From Amphiura filiformis (Eukaryota; Echinodermata; Ophiuroidea; Amphilepidida; Amphiuridae): 64,000 bases of DNA. The translations under genes and the position numbers were made by a program. Under the pieces are notes generated by a model, which did not search any database, was not told where the DNA came from, and saw only the letters and a program-made list of their open reading frames with translations. Shown here piece after piece: positions 34,921 through 47,336 of the stretch; positions within the stretch are counted from its first letter, which is position 1; each line of letters begins with the position of its first letter. Where the stretch lies: assembly GCF_039555335.1 (NCBI RefSeq), contig NC_092628.1:57957547-58021546 (forward strand), given 5' to 3'.

Positions 34921-34943
34921 TTTATTTTTAATTTGCCTTTCAG

Positions 34944-35252
34944 TTCTACCTGACAGTGTTCAAAATATGCAGGCTTCTTTAACTGCAACACAAATCACTA
35001 TAACCTGGACGGAGCCAGTTGAGAGAGGATGTCCTGTTGTAGACACGTATGAGGTGACATGTGAAGGAAACACCAGACATACAGATGAGTGTCAGGATCT
35101 CTTACCTACACATACAGTCATGGATACAACCAATAGCCTGTTATATGTGTGTGATGTGGAACCATTCTATTCCTACAACATATCAGTGAAAGCTACAGGT
35201 GGTCCAGTCACGGTCACGGAACTATCTGAACCACAGCTTACCCCAGGATCAG
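34944..35252 (+). CDS. Gene B FN3-3 exon
   Basis: It is 309 bp, phase 1-1. It reads LPDSVQNMQASLTATQITIT, WTEPVERGCPVVDTYEVTCE and EPFYSYNISVKATGG. It is two codons longer than A and C near the end (PVTVTELSE). NIS adds a sequon. Confidence 0.91.
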
Positions 35253-35458
35253 GTACAGTATACCATGTATGAGATGTGAGACATTAATTGATCCATAGAT
35301 ATAGATGCTTCACTAGGTTATATGCCCCTTCGAAAATAGACAAGTAATGGCAAATATTTAGTCCTGCCGTTGTATTTAAATTTCATAATTTGAATTTCTC
35401 ATCTATTTCGTTACACCGAAGGTTGCTATGGAAAGTATGGGCGACGGTTTGCATTGGT

Positions 35459-36512
35459 TAAGCTCTAGTCAGACGGTCAATCTTTGCCAACATACTTCCA
35501 TAGGGAATGGCAATGATTAATTGCCTGCATCTGGTTCATAGCAGTTTGAAGACAAATTTGACCGTGTGACTGCCACTGTTTGGTCAATCTTTACACAATT
35601 TGGGGTTACAGGAATGTCAAAATAGTTTGCAAGAAAATACAACATGTTCTATTTTTCCTTCAAATTTTACAATACCTAGGGAATCATGAGCCAAGAATGT
35701 GGGTAGATTGAGGGATTTTCACAGAAAATTTTGACATAGTCAATATAATATCAGTATCACTGTGTATCAGTATCCAGAAAGAGTACAGAATTATGTTTTG
35801 CTGCATGGTATTAAAGTTGCTCGATGTTTAAACTAGTATCATCATGTTTAGAGGTAAAACATTAAACACTACCTATACCTGTAACCTACTTGAGAGGAGG
35901 TTCTTTGGAACATCAAAGTGAGGATTATAAAGATAAAGGTACTTTCTATAGCCAAGAAACACTTCTGGAAGGTTCTTAATCATTAGAGGGGGCTTGCCTA
36001 CCAGAACAATAAAATAAAAATGTGTAGGGCTACTTTAATGGTATAGCAATAGCATTATGCTAAGGGCTATGCGCAAACATATATGTATGAAAAACAATGT
36101 AAAGCCTAAAACTACATTGTATAGGCCCCTCTACTTTAAGTTAGATTTTTAACAGAAAGGAAACTGTATACCGTAAAAATCGCATACAGTTGCACAGCTT
36201 ATTAAAATGTTTTATTTTAACATGTTTATTTTTAATCTATAAATAGGCCTATAATATTAATTTAATTTCACAGAACAAGACATAAAGGCAAAATCAACAG
36301 TATGAGTATATAAAGACATAATACAACATGTGGACTATTAAGATTGTCCCTTTCTCTTAATACAGTGGCCCTGCTAATACCACAATAGTTCAAAAACATT
36401 TGATGCAAAATTTGATAGTGTGACTGGGTTTGGTTAGGATCATCAAATATCTGTCAAAACGAAATTTGAAGCCAAGTTTGATGTAAAGATTGACCGTGTG
36501 ACGAGAGCTTTA
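35459..36512. mobile_element. Non-autonomous DNA element in gene B intron, about 1.05 kb
   Basis: The ends TAAGCTCTAGTCAGACGG and the inverse of TAAAGCTCTCGTCACACGG pair over about 27 bp, continuing as TCAATCTTT. It is absent from A and C at this place. No transposase frame is visible. Confidence 0.75.
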
Positions 36513-36719
36513 GGGTTTACCAGGAAAGAAATTTATTCACTAGTTATCTTATTATATGAGGTAATTAACTTCCTTTCATGTCATTAAAAAACGTAGTTTC
36601 ACTTTCAGGTTGTTATAAAACTTGTACATGCTAAAGGTGAAAATGTTATCAAATTGTTTTATAAAATAATATTCGATATCACAGTGCGTATGTGTAATGC
36701 ATCCTCTCATCGATTTCAG

Positions 36720-37007
36720 CACCAAGTGCCCCACCTGGAAATGTCAGAATAACTGCCAGCTCAGACACAACCCTTACCATAACATGGGATGAGATTCCTT
36801 GCTCTGATTGGAATGGACATATTCTTGGGTATCGATATGAACTTACTTTACAGAGCGTAGTGATAGACAGCGAGGACGTAACAACGACATCTGTGACCAT
36901 CACATTAGATACAGCAGACACCTACATCTTCAGTGTTGCAGGAAGAACAGATTCTGGTATAGGACCTTACACTCACAAAACCATTAACACTTTGGTAGGA
37001 ACAACAA
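36720..37007 (+). CDS. Gene B FN3-4 exon
   Basis: It is 288 bp, phase 1-1, open. It reads TITWDEIPCSDWNGHILGYR and YIFSVAGRTDSGIGPY. There is no upstream in-frame ATG, so it is visible only as an exon. Differences from A include RNGQ to WNGH. Confidence 0.9.
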
Positions 37008-37167
37008 GTAAGTATATCAATCATGAATATCAATAAAAAGTTACATGGCTCAAGACAGATATACAGGAAAGTGTCGGGATAATAATTAGTCCAGGATGGG
37101 CGAACAAGGAATATGGACCTTTTCAGGAAGACATCATACGACAAATTCGATCGTGGGCGACCACGGC

Positions 37168-37372
37168 AAATATTTTGAAAGCTCAGAAAACAATAGGCCT
37201 TCTACACAAATCTTTTCACAATCCTCTTCAAATCCGCTGCTCGCTCTCTCTCTATAATATGGCTCTTGTTCTTTCCAACCCTAGAATATATGGCTGCTTC
37301 ACTTACCACCTTATAAACCAGACGCTAACCAGCCGGATTGAATCCGTTGAATTGGTCGTTTGACCGAATTGT
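37168..37372 (+). mobile_element. Remnant of the shared LINE in gene B intron
   Basis: It keeps KTIGLLHKSFHNPLQIRCSL and the GGATTGAATCCG block found in C. Large internal parts present in A and C are deleted. Confidence 0.7.
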
Positions 37373-37767
37373 TTGTAAATGTTTTTTTTTTTGCATTTAA
37401 GTCATTTATAAGTCTGAATCTCGCCATTTAAGTTTTTCCATAGGATTACCGTGATAAGTTTATAGAAACGTGTGGACTGTCTTTGCAAAACATTTAAATC
37501 ATAGGCGTAGGCTCAGAATAACGAATTACAAGGCTCAGAATTACAAGGTTTTAAGTTGATTTTTGCGTTGTTGGAGATAATGGTATTTTGAAATTGTAAT
37601 TTTCAAACCTTATATTGACACATAACTAATTTCTTAACAAAACAATAAAACGGCTATATTTCAGTAACACCAAAATGTCAGTAATAACTCTGTTACTCTG
37701 AATTTACTGTTGCGTGTAATTTCTAAGTATATACAATGATAAGTAAGTTTGCAATAAATTATTTCAG

Positions 37768-37881
37768 CTTCGTCTGCATTTCAAGATCGGACAACTGGTA
37801 GGCCTTTTTCTACTTCAAAGACCAGACCAAGAGGAACTTTAACCGTTGGAAGAGAGGAAACGCCCACCACTGCAACTATTG
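37768..37881 (+). CDS. Gene B stalk exon
   Basis: It has 38 codons, phase 1-1: SSAFQDRTTGRPFSTSKTRP then TLTVGREETPTTATI. Ser/Thr-rich. Confidence 0.82.
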
Positions 37882-38404
37882 GTATGCATAAGCGATTTCT
37901 CAGAGATACTGCAAAAAATCGACTGGATATCTATGGCTCACTTCATGTGAAGGAAATTAAAAGACTATTCCGGTTAAGCGGCTATGGATGATTATGTGTG
38001 GTTGGGTGTAGGACTGTTAGAGTAGGTGTGGGTTAGGGGTGCGGGGGTGGGGGTGCGTGTGTGTGGAATATGTGGAGTTATCACCTTTCGTGGTTGTAAA
38101 TACCAGTGCCTTTTAGGCTTGAAAGTGAATATTTTTTGTCTGACCCGGGCTTACACAGGGTCTTGCGCAGGGTCTTGCGAGAATGAAGGTAGGAAAGTTA
38201 AGGACATACCTACCTTATTGGCTTCTGTGTTGTTTGCATCCATTGATGCTTCGATTCTATGACGCATATCTCGCGTCCTCCTAAGTATATAGGCCCTATA
38301 TTCTGTTGCTAAATATTTTATAAAAATTATATAGGTGAGAGATTGTCGTAAAACAGACACTTCAAAGCTCATTTAACGCAGAACAATCCTTGTTTATAAT
38401 GCAG

Positions 38405-38531
38405 GTATGGCTGCTCCGAAAGTGAACTCTCGTGGACAATGTTCAATCAACATGCCAGTTATTCTCACCCTTGCTGTGTTGCTTCTTGCTGCTGTAATTA
38501 CAATTATTATCCTGGGTCTACTTTTGTATAG
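38405..38531 (+). CDS. Gene B transmembrane exon
   Basis: It is 127 bp. It reads MAAPKVNSRGQCSINMP followed by the same hydrophobic helix as A. Ends TATAG|gtatg in phase 2. Confidence 0.92.
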
Positions 38532-39242
38532 GTATGTTGACTAATTGAAATCTCAACTTTGGCCGGTTAAATATGGTACCCTTACATGTTAGAGTGCAAA
38601 GTGATGCACCGCCACTCTTCGTGAAATAACTTATGAAGAAGAACACTCTGTTCTGTCCTGGTTCCAACGGGTATCTATATTCGCAAGAGGCGTAAACCAT
38701 GTCTTTCATACGTGTATGTTTTATTAGCTTCGTATATAAGATGACTAAACCTTCAATCAAAACTTTTTGACTTCCTCAGGAAATAGCATTAAAGTTTTTA
38801 TTGTTTAAAATTTTTAAAAATAATCTTGAGCCGAATAAATTATTGCGGGAATTCATACAAAAATGAGACCGGCTAAAGTCTTTACTGTGAAAGTATGACA
38901 CAAACTTCTTGGGAACACAATTTATTTTATATCTCCACAAGTATGTAACAGTATAAAATCTAATAGTAAAAAAAAAAACAAGCTCAATGTTAATCTCAAG
39001 TAGGTGAATAAATTATTGGGCGAATTGAAATTCTCAAAAATAAAAGAACTGAAATGGGGCCGGTTTTAGTCTTTAATGTGAAAGTACGACACAAAATTCA
39101 TTTGAACTCGATGTCTTTAATATCTCCACTTGCAACTATAACAGTATAATTATATCATGAAACTTTATTCAATATTTTGAGAAATAACTCGAATTATCGT
39201 AGTTTCCCTTTTTCTCATTTTATTTTGAAATATATAACAAAG

Positions 39243-39555
39243 AGCAAAAAGTACCAAAGGAGACTCCACAAATTACGAAAATGGAGATATCGGTAAGGCG
39301 AATAACACTATAGCCACGTCGTCATCAGGTAATGTAATGAATACAGCATATCAACCAGACAATGACGATATGGGGTATGAAATCCCTCCTACAGGTGTAA
39401 GTCATCAGGTTGGCTCTTCATCTGACTACGAAGTAACCCTACCTGACAGACCTCAATCAGGACAACATTATGAAGATCTGGATCAGAAGAGTATGGAGAA
39501 AGAGAAAGACCACCAATACCAGTCACTTGGTGATAAAAGAAATATGCGTAAATGA
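39243..39555 (+). CDS. Gene B cytoplasmic tail exon
   Basis: Enters in phase 2 as R-AKSTKGDSTNYENGD and ends QYQSLGDKRNMRK-stop. Motifs are YENG, YQPD, YEIP, YEVT, YEDL, YQSL. YEDL-x12-YQSL fits YxxL-x(6-12)-YxxL. Confidence 0.88.
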
Positions 39556-40036
39556 TGCATTGGAACCAGCACGCAAACTGCGAAAGAGAAACAACTAAAT
39601 ACCCAGTTTATTTAAAAAACTGGGTTTTTTTAATCATTGTAAACTTGGAAAAAAATCGTTTTATTATCAAACAAATAGATGTAAAAAATGAGCGGTCAGG
39701 AATCGCCTTTAGCTTTATCGGGCATTCTTTTATCATTATATCAAAACATTTTCATTATCACTATCACCATCACTATTAGTATCACTAGACTCATTACTAT
39801 CATTATTATTTCTTGTGGGTATGGATACGGATGTAGATGGATGCATGAGTGTGAACGTTACATACCTGACTCAAGGTCCCCCGATTTTCTTGCAAACACT
39901 TTCTAGGGCCATTTCCTTGGTACTTCGTTGGATTACCTTTATTCAATTTATGCAATTCTTTGCATGTACTTTTATCATGTCATAATATATAATGTCTTTA
40001 TTTTCATAGTTTGGATAAACTGATTATTGAACAATC

Positions 40037-40075
40037 GATCATATCAAATCAAATCAAATCAAATCAAATCAATCA
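40037..40075 (+). repeat. AAATC microsatellite, 3' flank of B
   Basis: Pentamer run ATCAAATCAAATC. The same place is longer in C (52850-52912) and degenerate in A (about 28365-28430). Confidence 0.85.
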
Positions 40076-40571
40076 AAGCATCCAAAACAGATCAGATTAG
40101 ATCAAATCAAATCTGATATCTGTGATGTACATCGTGCACTAATTTGGATCACAACATTCTTTTCACAAGAACGTCCGGAGTGTGGAAAGTCTACATTGTT
40201 TGCATTATTGTCGGAAGTGACGATAATGCGATTTAGAATGGACAGTAACCTCACTGATGTATTTTCACTTGCGGCAACAGTAGGCCTACTAGTAACACAT
40301 TTTATTTGTGTGTAAAAATAAGGCATGTGCGTCTGTTTGTGGGGTGTGGGTTGGTTGGGGTGGTAGTGTTTTTGAGGTGTGCATATTCCTGCTTTTTTTT
40401 CATTGTAACTGTATGGAAGTTGTGCAATTATTACAGAATCATGATTGCTTTACATTGTACCTTCCTCTTTCTACATTGTATATATATTTGCCAATTTTTG
40501 TGTATTTTATGCAATCAATAAACTTGTTACCAAAAACAAAATGGCGTATTACTCATATAGTTAATATGTGT

Positions 40572-40947
40572 GAAAAATCCCCGGGGGGGCACATCAAAAA
40601 ATTTTGGTGGGTATGCTCCCCCGGAATTTTGAGGTGGTGGTAAAAGGGGGTCTTTCGGAGCTGCGAACCGGGCTGTGAACAAGTAAAATGGGGTCTTTTG
40701 GAGCTGCGAAAAGTCAAAATCAAGGGTCTTTCTTGGCTTTTTGGTTGAAAATCGCCTGAAAAAACAAGAAATATGAGGAATGAGCAATTTTGGGGTCTTT
40801 TAGAGCTGAAATTATCAAAATCGAGGGTCTTTCGGAGCGTTATTTTGGTCAAATATAGGGGGTCTTTCGGAGCTGCGAAACCCAAAAAGGGGGTCTTTCC
40901 GGGGAGCATACCCGTATGGTAATTTGTGTTGATTTCCCCCCCCCCCG
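40572..40947. repeat. Fold-back element, relative of 900-1316
   Basis: The ends GGTGGGTATGCTCCCCCGG and GGGGAGCATACCCGTATGG are inverted to each other. The body has repeated GGGGTCTTTxGGAGCTGCGAA. Outer G7 and C10 runs. It is inserted in the 3' flank of B and absent from A and C. Confidence 0.7.
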
Positions 40948-41819
40948 GGGAAAAATCACGAATGCGGAGATACCCAACCCTTATATGCATGTATGCATAT
41001 ATGCATGTATGTACTGGACGTATTAAATTTTGCATGCAAAAGATTGCAAAATATTGCCCATAATATAATACCAGTTGCATAACAAATTGGAAACCGGTAA
41101 AGATGAAAAGAACACTCATAAGCCCCCCCCCCCACCCCCAATGTTGAGATTAAAGATTCCTGTACGAGTATAGTGCATTTTTAATAGGATCAAAATTTGC
41201 GTGATCGCAGGAATATATGGAAGTATTAGTATTACCTACTAGGTTTTATAAACGCATTTCTTGTTAATAATAATTGTGTGCACGGAATATTGTGAGTATT
41301 AACCCATGCCTTATATACTGCCAACACCTTCAACAGTCTATTAGGGATCTCCCTGATTCACACATATATAGCATTACACAGGGAGTAGTGAGAGTCTCAC
41401 TCAGGATATGTACTACTATCTACACAGCGAATAGGGAGAGACTCACTAACTATTTGTTTTGATGAGATATATTGTTCATTATGATTAGGAATATTACCAA
41501 AATGAATAGTTTACTTTTTATCTGAACTATATAGTCAAATTGACAAGATCTGCGACTCATTGTTTGAGCATATTACCCATTTCATTTTGACAAGATTCTG
41601 TTATGTCCCGCTCTGACAAGACAAATTATTGAAATTTGATTATTTATGTCATTTTTGACAAGACAAACTACTCAGAGTTGATACGTTTGGTCATTTTTGA
41701 CAAGTTTTGATGAGTTTATTGTCATTTCTGTTATCTGTTATGTCCCCATCTGAATAGTTGACGTTGTCAAATTTGACAAGTTTTCTATCCAAAATGAGTA
41801 GATCGATTTAAGAATGCAT

Positions 41820-42595
41820 AAGAACAGGTATAGCTATTTAGCTATTTTCTGAAGATAGTATTACATAATACTGTTATCTTCTGAAGATAGCATTATATAA
41901 GCACATAGGTACTGCTATCTTCTAAAGATAGCATTACACAAGAACAGAGGTAATACTGTCTTCTGAAGATAGCATAACAGATAACAGATATACTGCTATC
42001 TACAGAAGATATCATTACCAAAGAACACAGGTACTACTATCTTCTGAAGATAGTATTACACAAGAATAGAGGTACGCTGTTTTCTGAAGATAGCATTAAA
42101 CAAAAATAGAGGTACAGCTATCTACCAAAGATAGCATTACACAAGAATAGAGGTACGCTGTCTTCTGCAGATAGCATTACATAAGAACAGAGGTACAGCT
42201 ATCTACTAAAGATAGCATTACATAAGAACAGAGGTACGCTGTCTTCTGAAGATAGCATTACATAAGAACAGAGGTACAGCTATCTACTAAAGATAGCATT
42301 ACATAAGAACAGAGGTACGCTGTCTTCTGAAGATAGCATTACATAAGAACAGAGGTACAGCTATCTACTAAAGATAGCATTACATAAGAATAGAGGTACG
42401 CTGTCTTCTGAAGATAGCATTACATAAAACAGAGGTACAGCTATCTACTAAAGATAGCATTACATAAGAACAGAGGTACGCTGTCTTCTGAGGATAGCAT
42501 TACATAAGAACAGAGGTACACTGTCTTCTGAAGATAGCATTACATAAGAACAAGGATAATGCTATCGCTTGCAAGTAGCATTACATTAGAACAGA
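41820..42595. repeat. 41-bp hairpin minisatellite, array 3 (upstream of gene C)
   Basis: The right part (42105-42540) alternates two unit types, ACAGCTATCTACTAAAGATA and ACGCTGTCTTCTGAAGATA, giving an 81-bp dimer repeated about five times. The left part is decayed. It is the shortest array of the four. Confidence 0.93.
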
Positions 42596-43108
42596 GGATG
42601 CGGGCTTTTCAAATCATTATGCAAGCATGTATAGGTCCATTTTGTGGGACAACGTACTTTAAATCATCACGCAAGAGAGGGTGCAAGTTCATAGCTCAGA
42701 AATTGTACATCTGGAAGTGCAACGTTATCAGCCAAACAATAACGATTTCAACTTACATGCGTAATTGCCTAGCAACCAGATAATTCATTAGCTTGGATAA
42801 AATGTGGATAAATTTTGCTCTATGATGGGGCCCTGTGAATAAAAGTCCGATTTACATTAAAGGTTGATAAAATGAATTTCGCTATTTTTATTCAAATGAG
42901 CACAAGAAAGCTATTGTTGTTATCTTTTCTCAGATTTTTAAAATTTTGAGATAAGTTTTGGAGTTACAAAGTGCTGTCAAATAATGGATTTCTTTTTTTG
43001 TAACCACCACTGCATGTACAATGTGTCGCTGGCATGTGACAAGGTCGACTGCACAAACTTGATTGCCGGGTCTCAAATGTGCAAGTTCACTGAACAAGTT
43101 TTGACATT

Positions 43109-43126
43109 GGGATGTAAGCGGAAATA
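43109..43126 (+). promoter_or_regulatory. TATA-like box, gene C (altered)
   Basis: GGGATGTAAGCGGAAATAG stands 156 bp before the ATG, with TATAAG changed to TGTAAG relative to A, B and D. Confidence 0.3.
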
Positions 43127-43268
43127 GAATGACAAAATAATTACTATTATGAACAATAAAATATTCTATATAGTTGTACATACAAATATCGTTACGTTTT
43201 CTAAGCCAGAAGTTTCTATAATAATATTTCTTAGCTTATTTTTCAGGTATTTTCCCCCAGTAATAATC

Positions 43269-43332
43269 ATGGCAAGTTTACGTTTCCTAATCGTCGTTGC
43301 TTTATGGATTTCTGTCATTCGTCAGACTCAAG
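43269..43332 (+). CDS. Gene C signal-peptide exon
   Basis: MASLRFLIVVALWISVIRQ, 21 codons plus one base, ATCATGG start, donor CAAG|gtaaag. Confidence 0.88.
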
Positions 43333-43723
43333 GTAAAGTATAACATTATTCAATTCAATGTACTACATGTGTGCATTGCCGTACAATATATCGCAGTACT
43401 GCTGCACCATGTCTTTTATTACTACAAGTGTATACTAAATTCTGCAGCAAATGAAGGAGCAAAAAAGAAGGAGCAAAATTGATCCACCAATCCTCTATAC
43501 ATGTATACATGATTAGATTTCATTAGACAATCGAATATAAAAAGAATCACACTACTGCACTGCAGGAACATAATATAGACACACATCACACCAACTATGT
43601 AAGTTAATTGTATTGTCTCGATAACTGCAACTACTGTCTTTTAAAGTATGTTTCAATATCATCATTGCACTTCAATCTCCTAAGCGATTATTTTATTCAA
43701 AATATTTATTGTTTTGACGGCAG

Positions 43724-44080
43724 GTCAATGCCCAATACAAAACTTTCAAGTGATTCCAGATCCATCTTCACCGTCATCACAGCTGAGTGTCTTATGGCAA
43801 TGTGAGGCACGTGATAATGACTTCCAGATAACATATCAGCTAACCAACAGAGACCAATGTGATACAGGCGATGGCAATCAGCAGCCTCCGTTTGATGTCC
43901 AGACTACAGGATTTAGTAACTGGGATGACGTGGAAGTGAATCTTGGTAATGGTTTCTACTGGTATTCAACAATTGTGACAGGTTTATTACCTTACTCTAC
44001 CTACACTGTGGCCATACAATCAAGACGACGTTTGAATGAGGGTGACATACAAAGTACAGATGTCACAACAGGTGAAGCCG
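43724..44080 (+). CDS. Gene C FN3-1 exon
   Basis: It is 357 bp, phase 1-1. It reads GQCPIQNFQVIPDPSSPSSQ, LSVLWQCEARDNDFQITYQL and YSTYTVAIQSRRRLNEGD. The loop NLGNGFYWYST differs from A and B and is shared with D. Confidence 0.9.
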
Positions 44081-44689
44081 GTAAGTGTTGATTATCATAA
44101 TGCTCATTGTGATTATGACAGTCTTGACAGATATTCCTTGAAAGCAATAAGATTAATCTAAACCATTGAACGTGTGGAAAATTTTGTTGGCTGCAGTATA
44201 ATACCGCATAACCTATAATACCGCATGTATAAACAAATCGGAATATAATTTCATTCGATCATTCCGATTTTGTTTTACACAAGTTTGATATTATACTGCA
44301 GCTAACAAAATTCTCCAAATATTCATATCCATGATCGATCTGATGATATCAAGTTGTGCTTAAAATTATGGCCATTCAAACAAGTGGGACTTTTTTATGT
44401 GTTTGTTTTGAATTTTGATATGAGAAATAATGAGTAAAATAGTGATATGAAGCTAACATTCAACATATACCGTCCACGGCGAAACGCTCGTAAAGTCGGC
44501 CTCTGGTCAAATTTGTTTTCTTCCGTGTTTAGAAAATATATATCATAAGCTTTACACTGATATATCATTTGACTTCAAACGATATCCAGAAGCGGAGTTA
44601 TGGCTTGTTAAACTTTGCTCCTTCCGTAAAAGGGTATTATTTTGGTGCTACATTATTTCTCTTTTTCTACATTGCTGGTATTAAGGGCT

Positions 44690-45260
44690 GGGGTATGAAC
44701 ACGAACATTGCATTCTGAATACGAAGAATGTCATTCTGATATCAAATAATTCTGATTTTTTGAAATTCGCAATTTAATACACATTTTATGGCAAATCATT
44801 AAAAATTGATATTTTGATATTTAACAGTACTTGAAGTAAACTTTATAAATCTGATGATTTATACTTAAAGTGTATGTAGGTGGGATGAAAAGCCGACGAT
44901 CAATTGAAAATTTCGACCTTTCGTATTGAAGATATGGATTTTTTCCCCAAAACACCAAAAAAATTAGGTCTTTTTGGGAAGAAAATCCATATCTTCAATA
45001 TGAAAGGTCAAAATTTTCAATTGACCGTCGGCTTTTCCTCCCTGCTACATACACTTTAAGAATATGTCATTAGATTTATATAGGCCTAATTTACTTCGAG
45101 GACTGTATTATATCAAAAATTTGCAAAATATCAAATTTTTATAATTTGTCCTAAAATTTGTATTATATTGTGATTTTCAAAAAATGAACATTATTTGATA
45201 TCAGAAAGACATGCTTCGTATTCAGAATGCAATTCGATAGGTCTGAGGTGCTCTCATGTC
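44690..45260. mobile_element. Long palindrome MITE in gene C intron 2
   Basis: Two arms of about 260 bp are inverted about a centre near 44970 (CCAAAAAAATTAGGTCTTTT). Outer matches include TTGCATTCTGAATACGAAG with its inverse near 45230. It has no coding content. It appears nested in a further insertion of about 1.8 kb (44470-46280) missing from A and B. Confidence 0.85.
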
Positions 45261-46290
45261 CCACAAAAAATACTGTCGAAACGCAATAAACGCTCATTTT
45301 AGATCCCTTAAATATCAAATGGTCATAATTGAGGGTCACTTCAAATCATCCCCAAGTCAACGAGGTTCAGGAATGTCCTCTCATTGTTAATTGTTGGTAA
45401 CCCACCACTTGAACAGGATTTAGCCAAAGCAAACAAAGACTAAAGCTATTTACTAATTCTATCTACTAATTCTAATTCTATACATAAGTATAAGTTTATT
45501 ATCCTCTTCAACAATAGGATTAAAGATTTGAGTTTGAGTGGACTAAAATGAGAAATATGTAGGACAAACATTAGGTACATTATGAATACAACCTTTATGC
45601 ACATTTTGCACTGTAACTTGAAATACAATTTGCCGACTTTTCGAGCGGTTTGAGATGGATGGTCACATATGGACAATGCCATGGTAATTCGTGTATGGCA
45701 AGCTCGTGCTACACTTTTGCGGGTTCTTTGACAAACTTTATGCTCCAGCTTTTAAACTGATTTGAGTGGAATCTTTATTTTTTTTGTATTTTAATACCCA
45801 ACATTCATGGCTAGATCCTCATAGTATTGCTAAATGCAGATATCAACTTTCTTTTGTACGTATGGGACAGCTGTGAAAAACGGTAACTCGTGCTACGAGT
45901 CATGACATGCCAAAAAATCACTCACATTAATTTGGATGGTGTCTCTACTCCCATATTCTGTAGGTAATCGTTGACTACCGTGGCTTTGTGGGGCGAGCGG
46001 TGTCATCTTGGAGAATTGCATTAGGTCCCAGATTGTGAAGATATGGGATTGCAGCTTGCTGCACAGAATAATGGTCAATTTGGCAAATTCCTTTTGAGAC
46101 CCCAATGCATACACAAGGCGTTTACTCAGCTGTGAAGAATATTATTGTTTCAAATGGCGTGTCATTGTAAAGAGGAGTATTGTAGCTATCCGTTGATATG
46201 CAACACGATATGAATATGTCATAAATAATTTGAGATACAGATGCTTGAAAAAACTTTCCAAACTTTTGTTGAGGAGTTTATATGGAAATG
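45261..46290. other. Gene C intron 2 insert, nothing identified
   Basis: The rest of the C-specific insertion. Short minus-strand frames (45446-45682, 45893-46114) show no domain pattern. No inverted ends were found with confidence. Confidence 0.4.
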
Positions 46291-46500
46291 AATTGAAATG
46301 ATAGATGTAGACATGTGTTTGATCGTTGTATTACGAGTGTAGAAAATTAAATCAAATTGACAAATGAGTAAAGTAAAATGTAATACATAAGTAATTGATT
46401 AGAACGCATCCAACGGAACATAGGTATAGGATGCATGTACAATGTACATTGTACATGTAATATTTACAGTGTATCACTCTTTTGTTTCTGTTATGAACAG

Positions 46501-46803
46501 TACCAAGTCGCAGACCGGCCAGTCTTTATGCAATATTTACAACACATGATATAGATTATTCTTGGAGTGAGATACTATGTGGCAGCAGACATGGCAACAT
46601 CACAGGTTATGAATACAATCTGACGTACACAAATGATGGTCAACCTGTCAGTGACGCAGTGTTCACACCAATAACGTTTTCAAGAAGACCTGGTCTGCGG
46701 GTTACTGGTCTCAGCTGCGCTGTGCAGTATACATTTAACGTCGCATGGAAGAACAACGCAGGAGCAGGAGCAAGAAGCGGTATAATCATTTCTACCACAA
46801 GCG
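46501..46803 (+). CDS. Gene C FN3-2 exon
   Basis: It is 303 bp, phase 1-1, open. It reads WSEILCGSRHGNITGYEYN, VTGLSCAVQYTFNVAWKNNA and SGIIISTTS. It shows the ancestral end that A has shifted. Confidence 0.9.
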
Positions 46804-47005
46804 GTTAGTTTTTATCACATCTGGATCAAAATAATTGGCAGTGTCAGCAAAGCAGTATCCACGCCAATTTCTTTTCAAACAGACCTGATATGTGTTAATA
46901 CTGATTTGGTCTCTGCTGCCACATTTGGAAGAGCAATGCAGGAACTGGACGAAACGGGTAAACGGTGAAAAATTTAAAACAACACTAAAACGGAAATGAA
47001 ATTTC

Positions 47006-47251
47006 GAGGGTTCAAAACCAGAAAGCCTTAACTCACAATGACCGGCTCTGACAAAATGAGCATAAAGTTGGCTCTTTGCTTTGGTCTTCAAACATCAATA
47101 TTTCCTCCACAATGTCTTTTGTTTTCTATTGAATTTTGTCATGATTAATGTAATGTATCTTACCTCGTATCTTCTATAGTGCCTGGCGACTTTGTGCTCA
47201 TTTTGTGGGAACATGTGATTGTGAGTCGAGGCTTTCTGGCTCTCAGCCCTC
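47006..47251. mobile_element. Fold-back MITE in gene C intron 3
   Basis: Left GAGGGTTCAAAACCAGAAAG and right CTTTCTGGCTCTCAGCCCTC are inverted; the pairing extends inward through ACTCACAATGA. Absent from A and B. Confidence 0.75.
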
Positions 47252-47336
47252 GGAATAACGAGGAAGTACAATGACGTGTTTTCGAATTGAAAAGCCAACA
47301 TGGTCAATGTTCATTTATTTTTAATTTGCCCTTCAG

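Larger units (their letters stand above)
32670..39555 (+). other. Gene B: intact four-FN3 receptor gene span
   Basis: Eight coding exons join without a stop into 630 residues: signal 32670-32733, FN3-1 33114-33473, FN3-2 34100-34417, FN3-3 34944-35252, FN3-4 36720-37007, stalk 37768-37881, membrane helix 38405-38531, tail 39243-39555. Total coding 1893 bp. Topology is type I: about 480 extracellular residues, one helix and a 103-residue tail with an ITAM-like pair (YEDL, 12 residues, YQSL). FN3 tandem ectodomains with tyrosine tails occur in cytokine receptors, receptor phosphatases and adhesion receptors; no kinase or phosphatase domain follows here. The ligand and pathway are unknown. Confidence 0.88.

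Noticed and set aside
39598-39632. Hairpin ACCCAGTTTATT...AAACTGGGTTTTTTT after gene B
   Set aside because: Looks like a bacterial terminator, but this is animal DNA; the sequence is degenerate in A and C. No function claimed.
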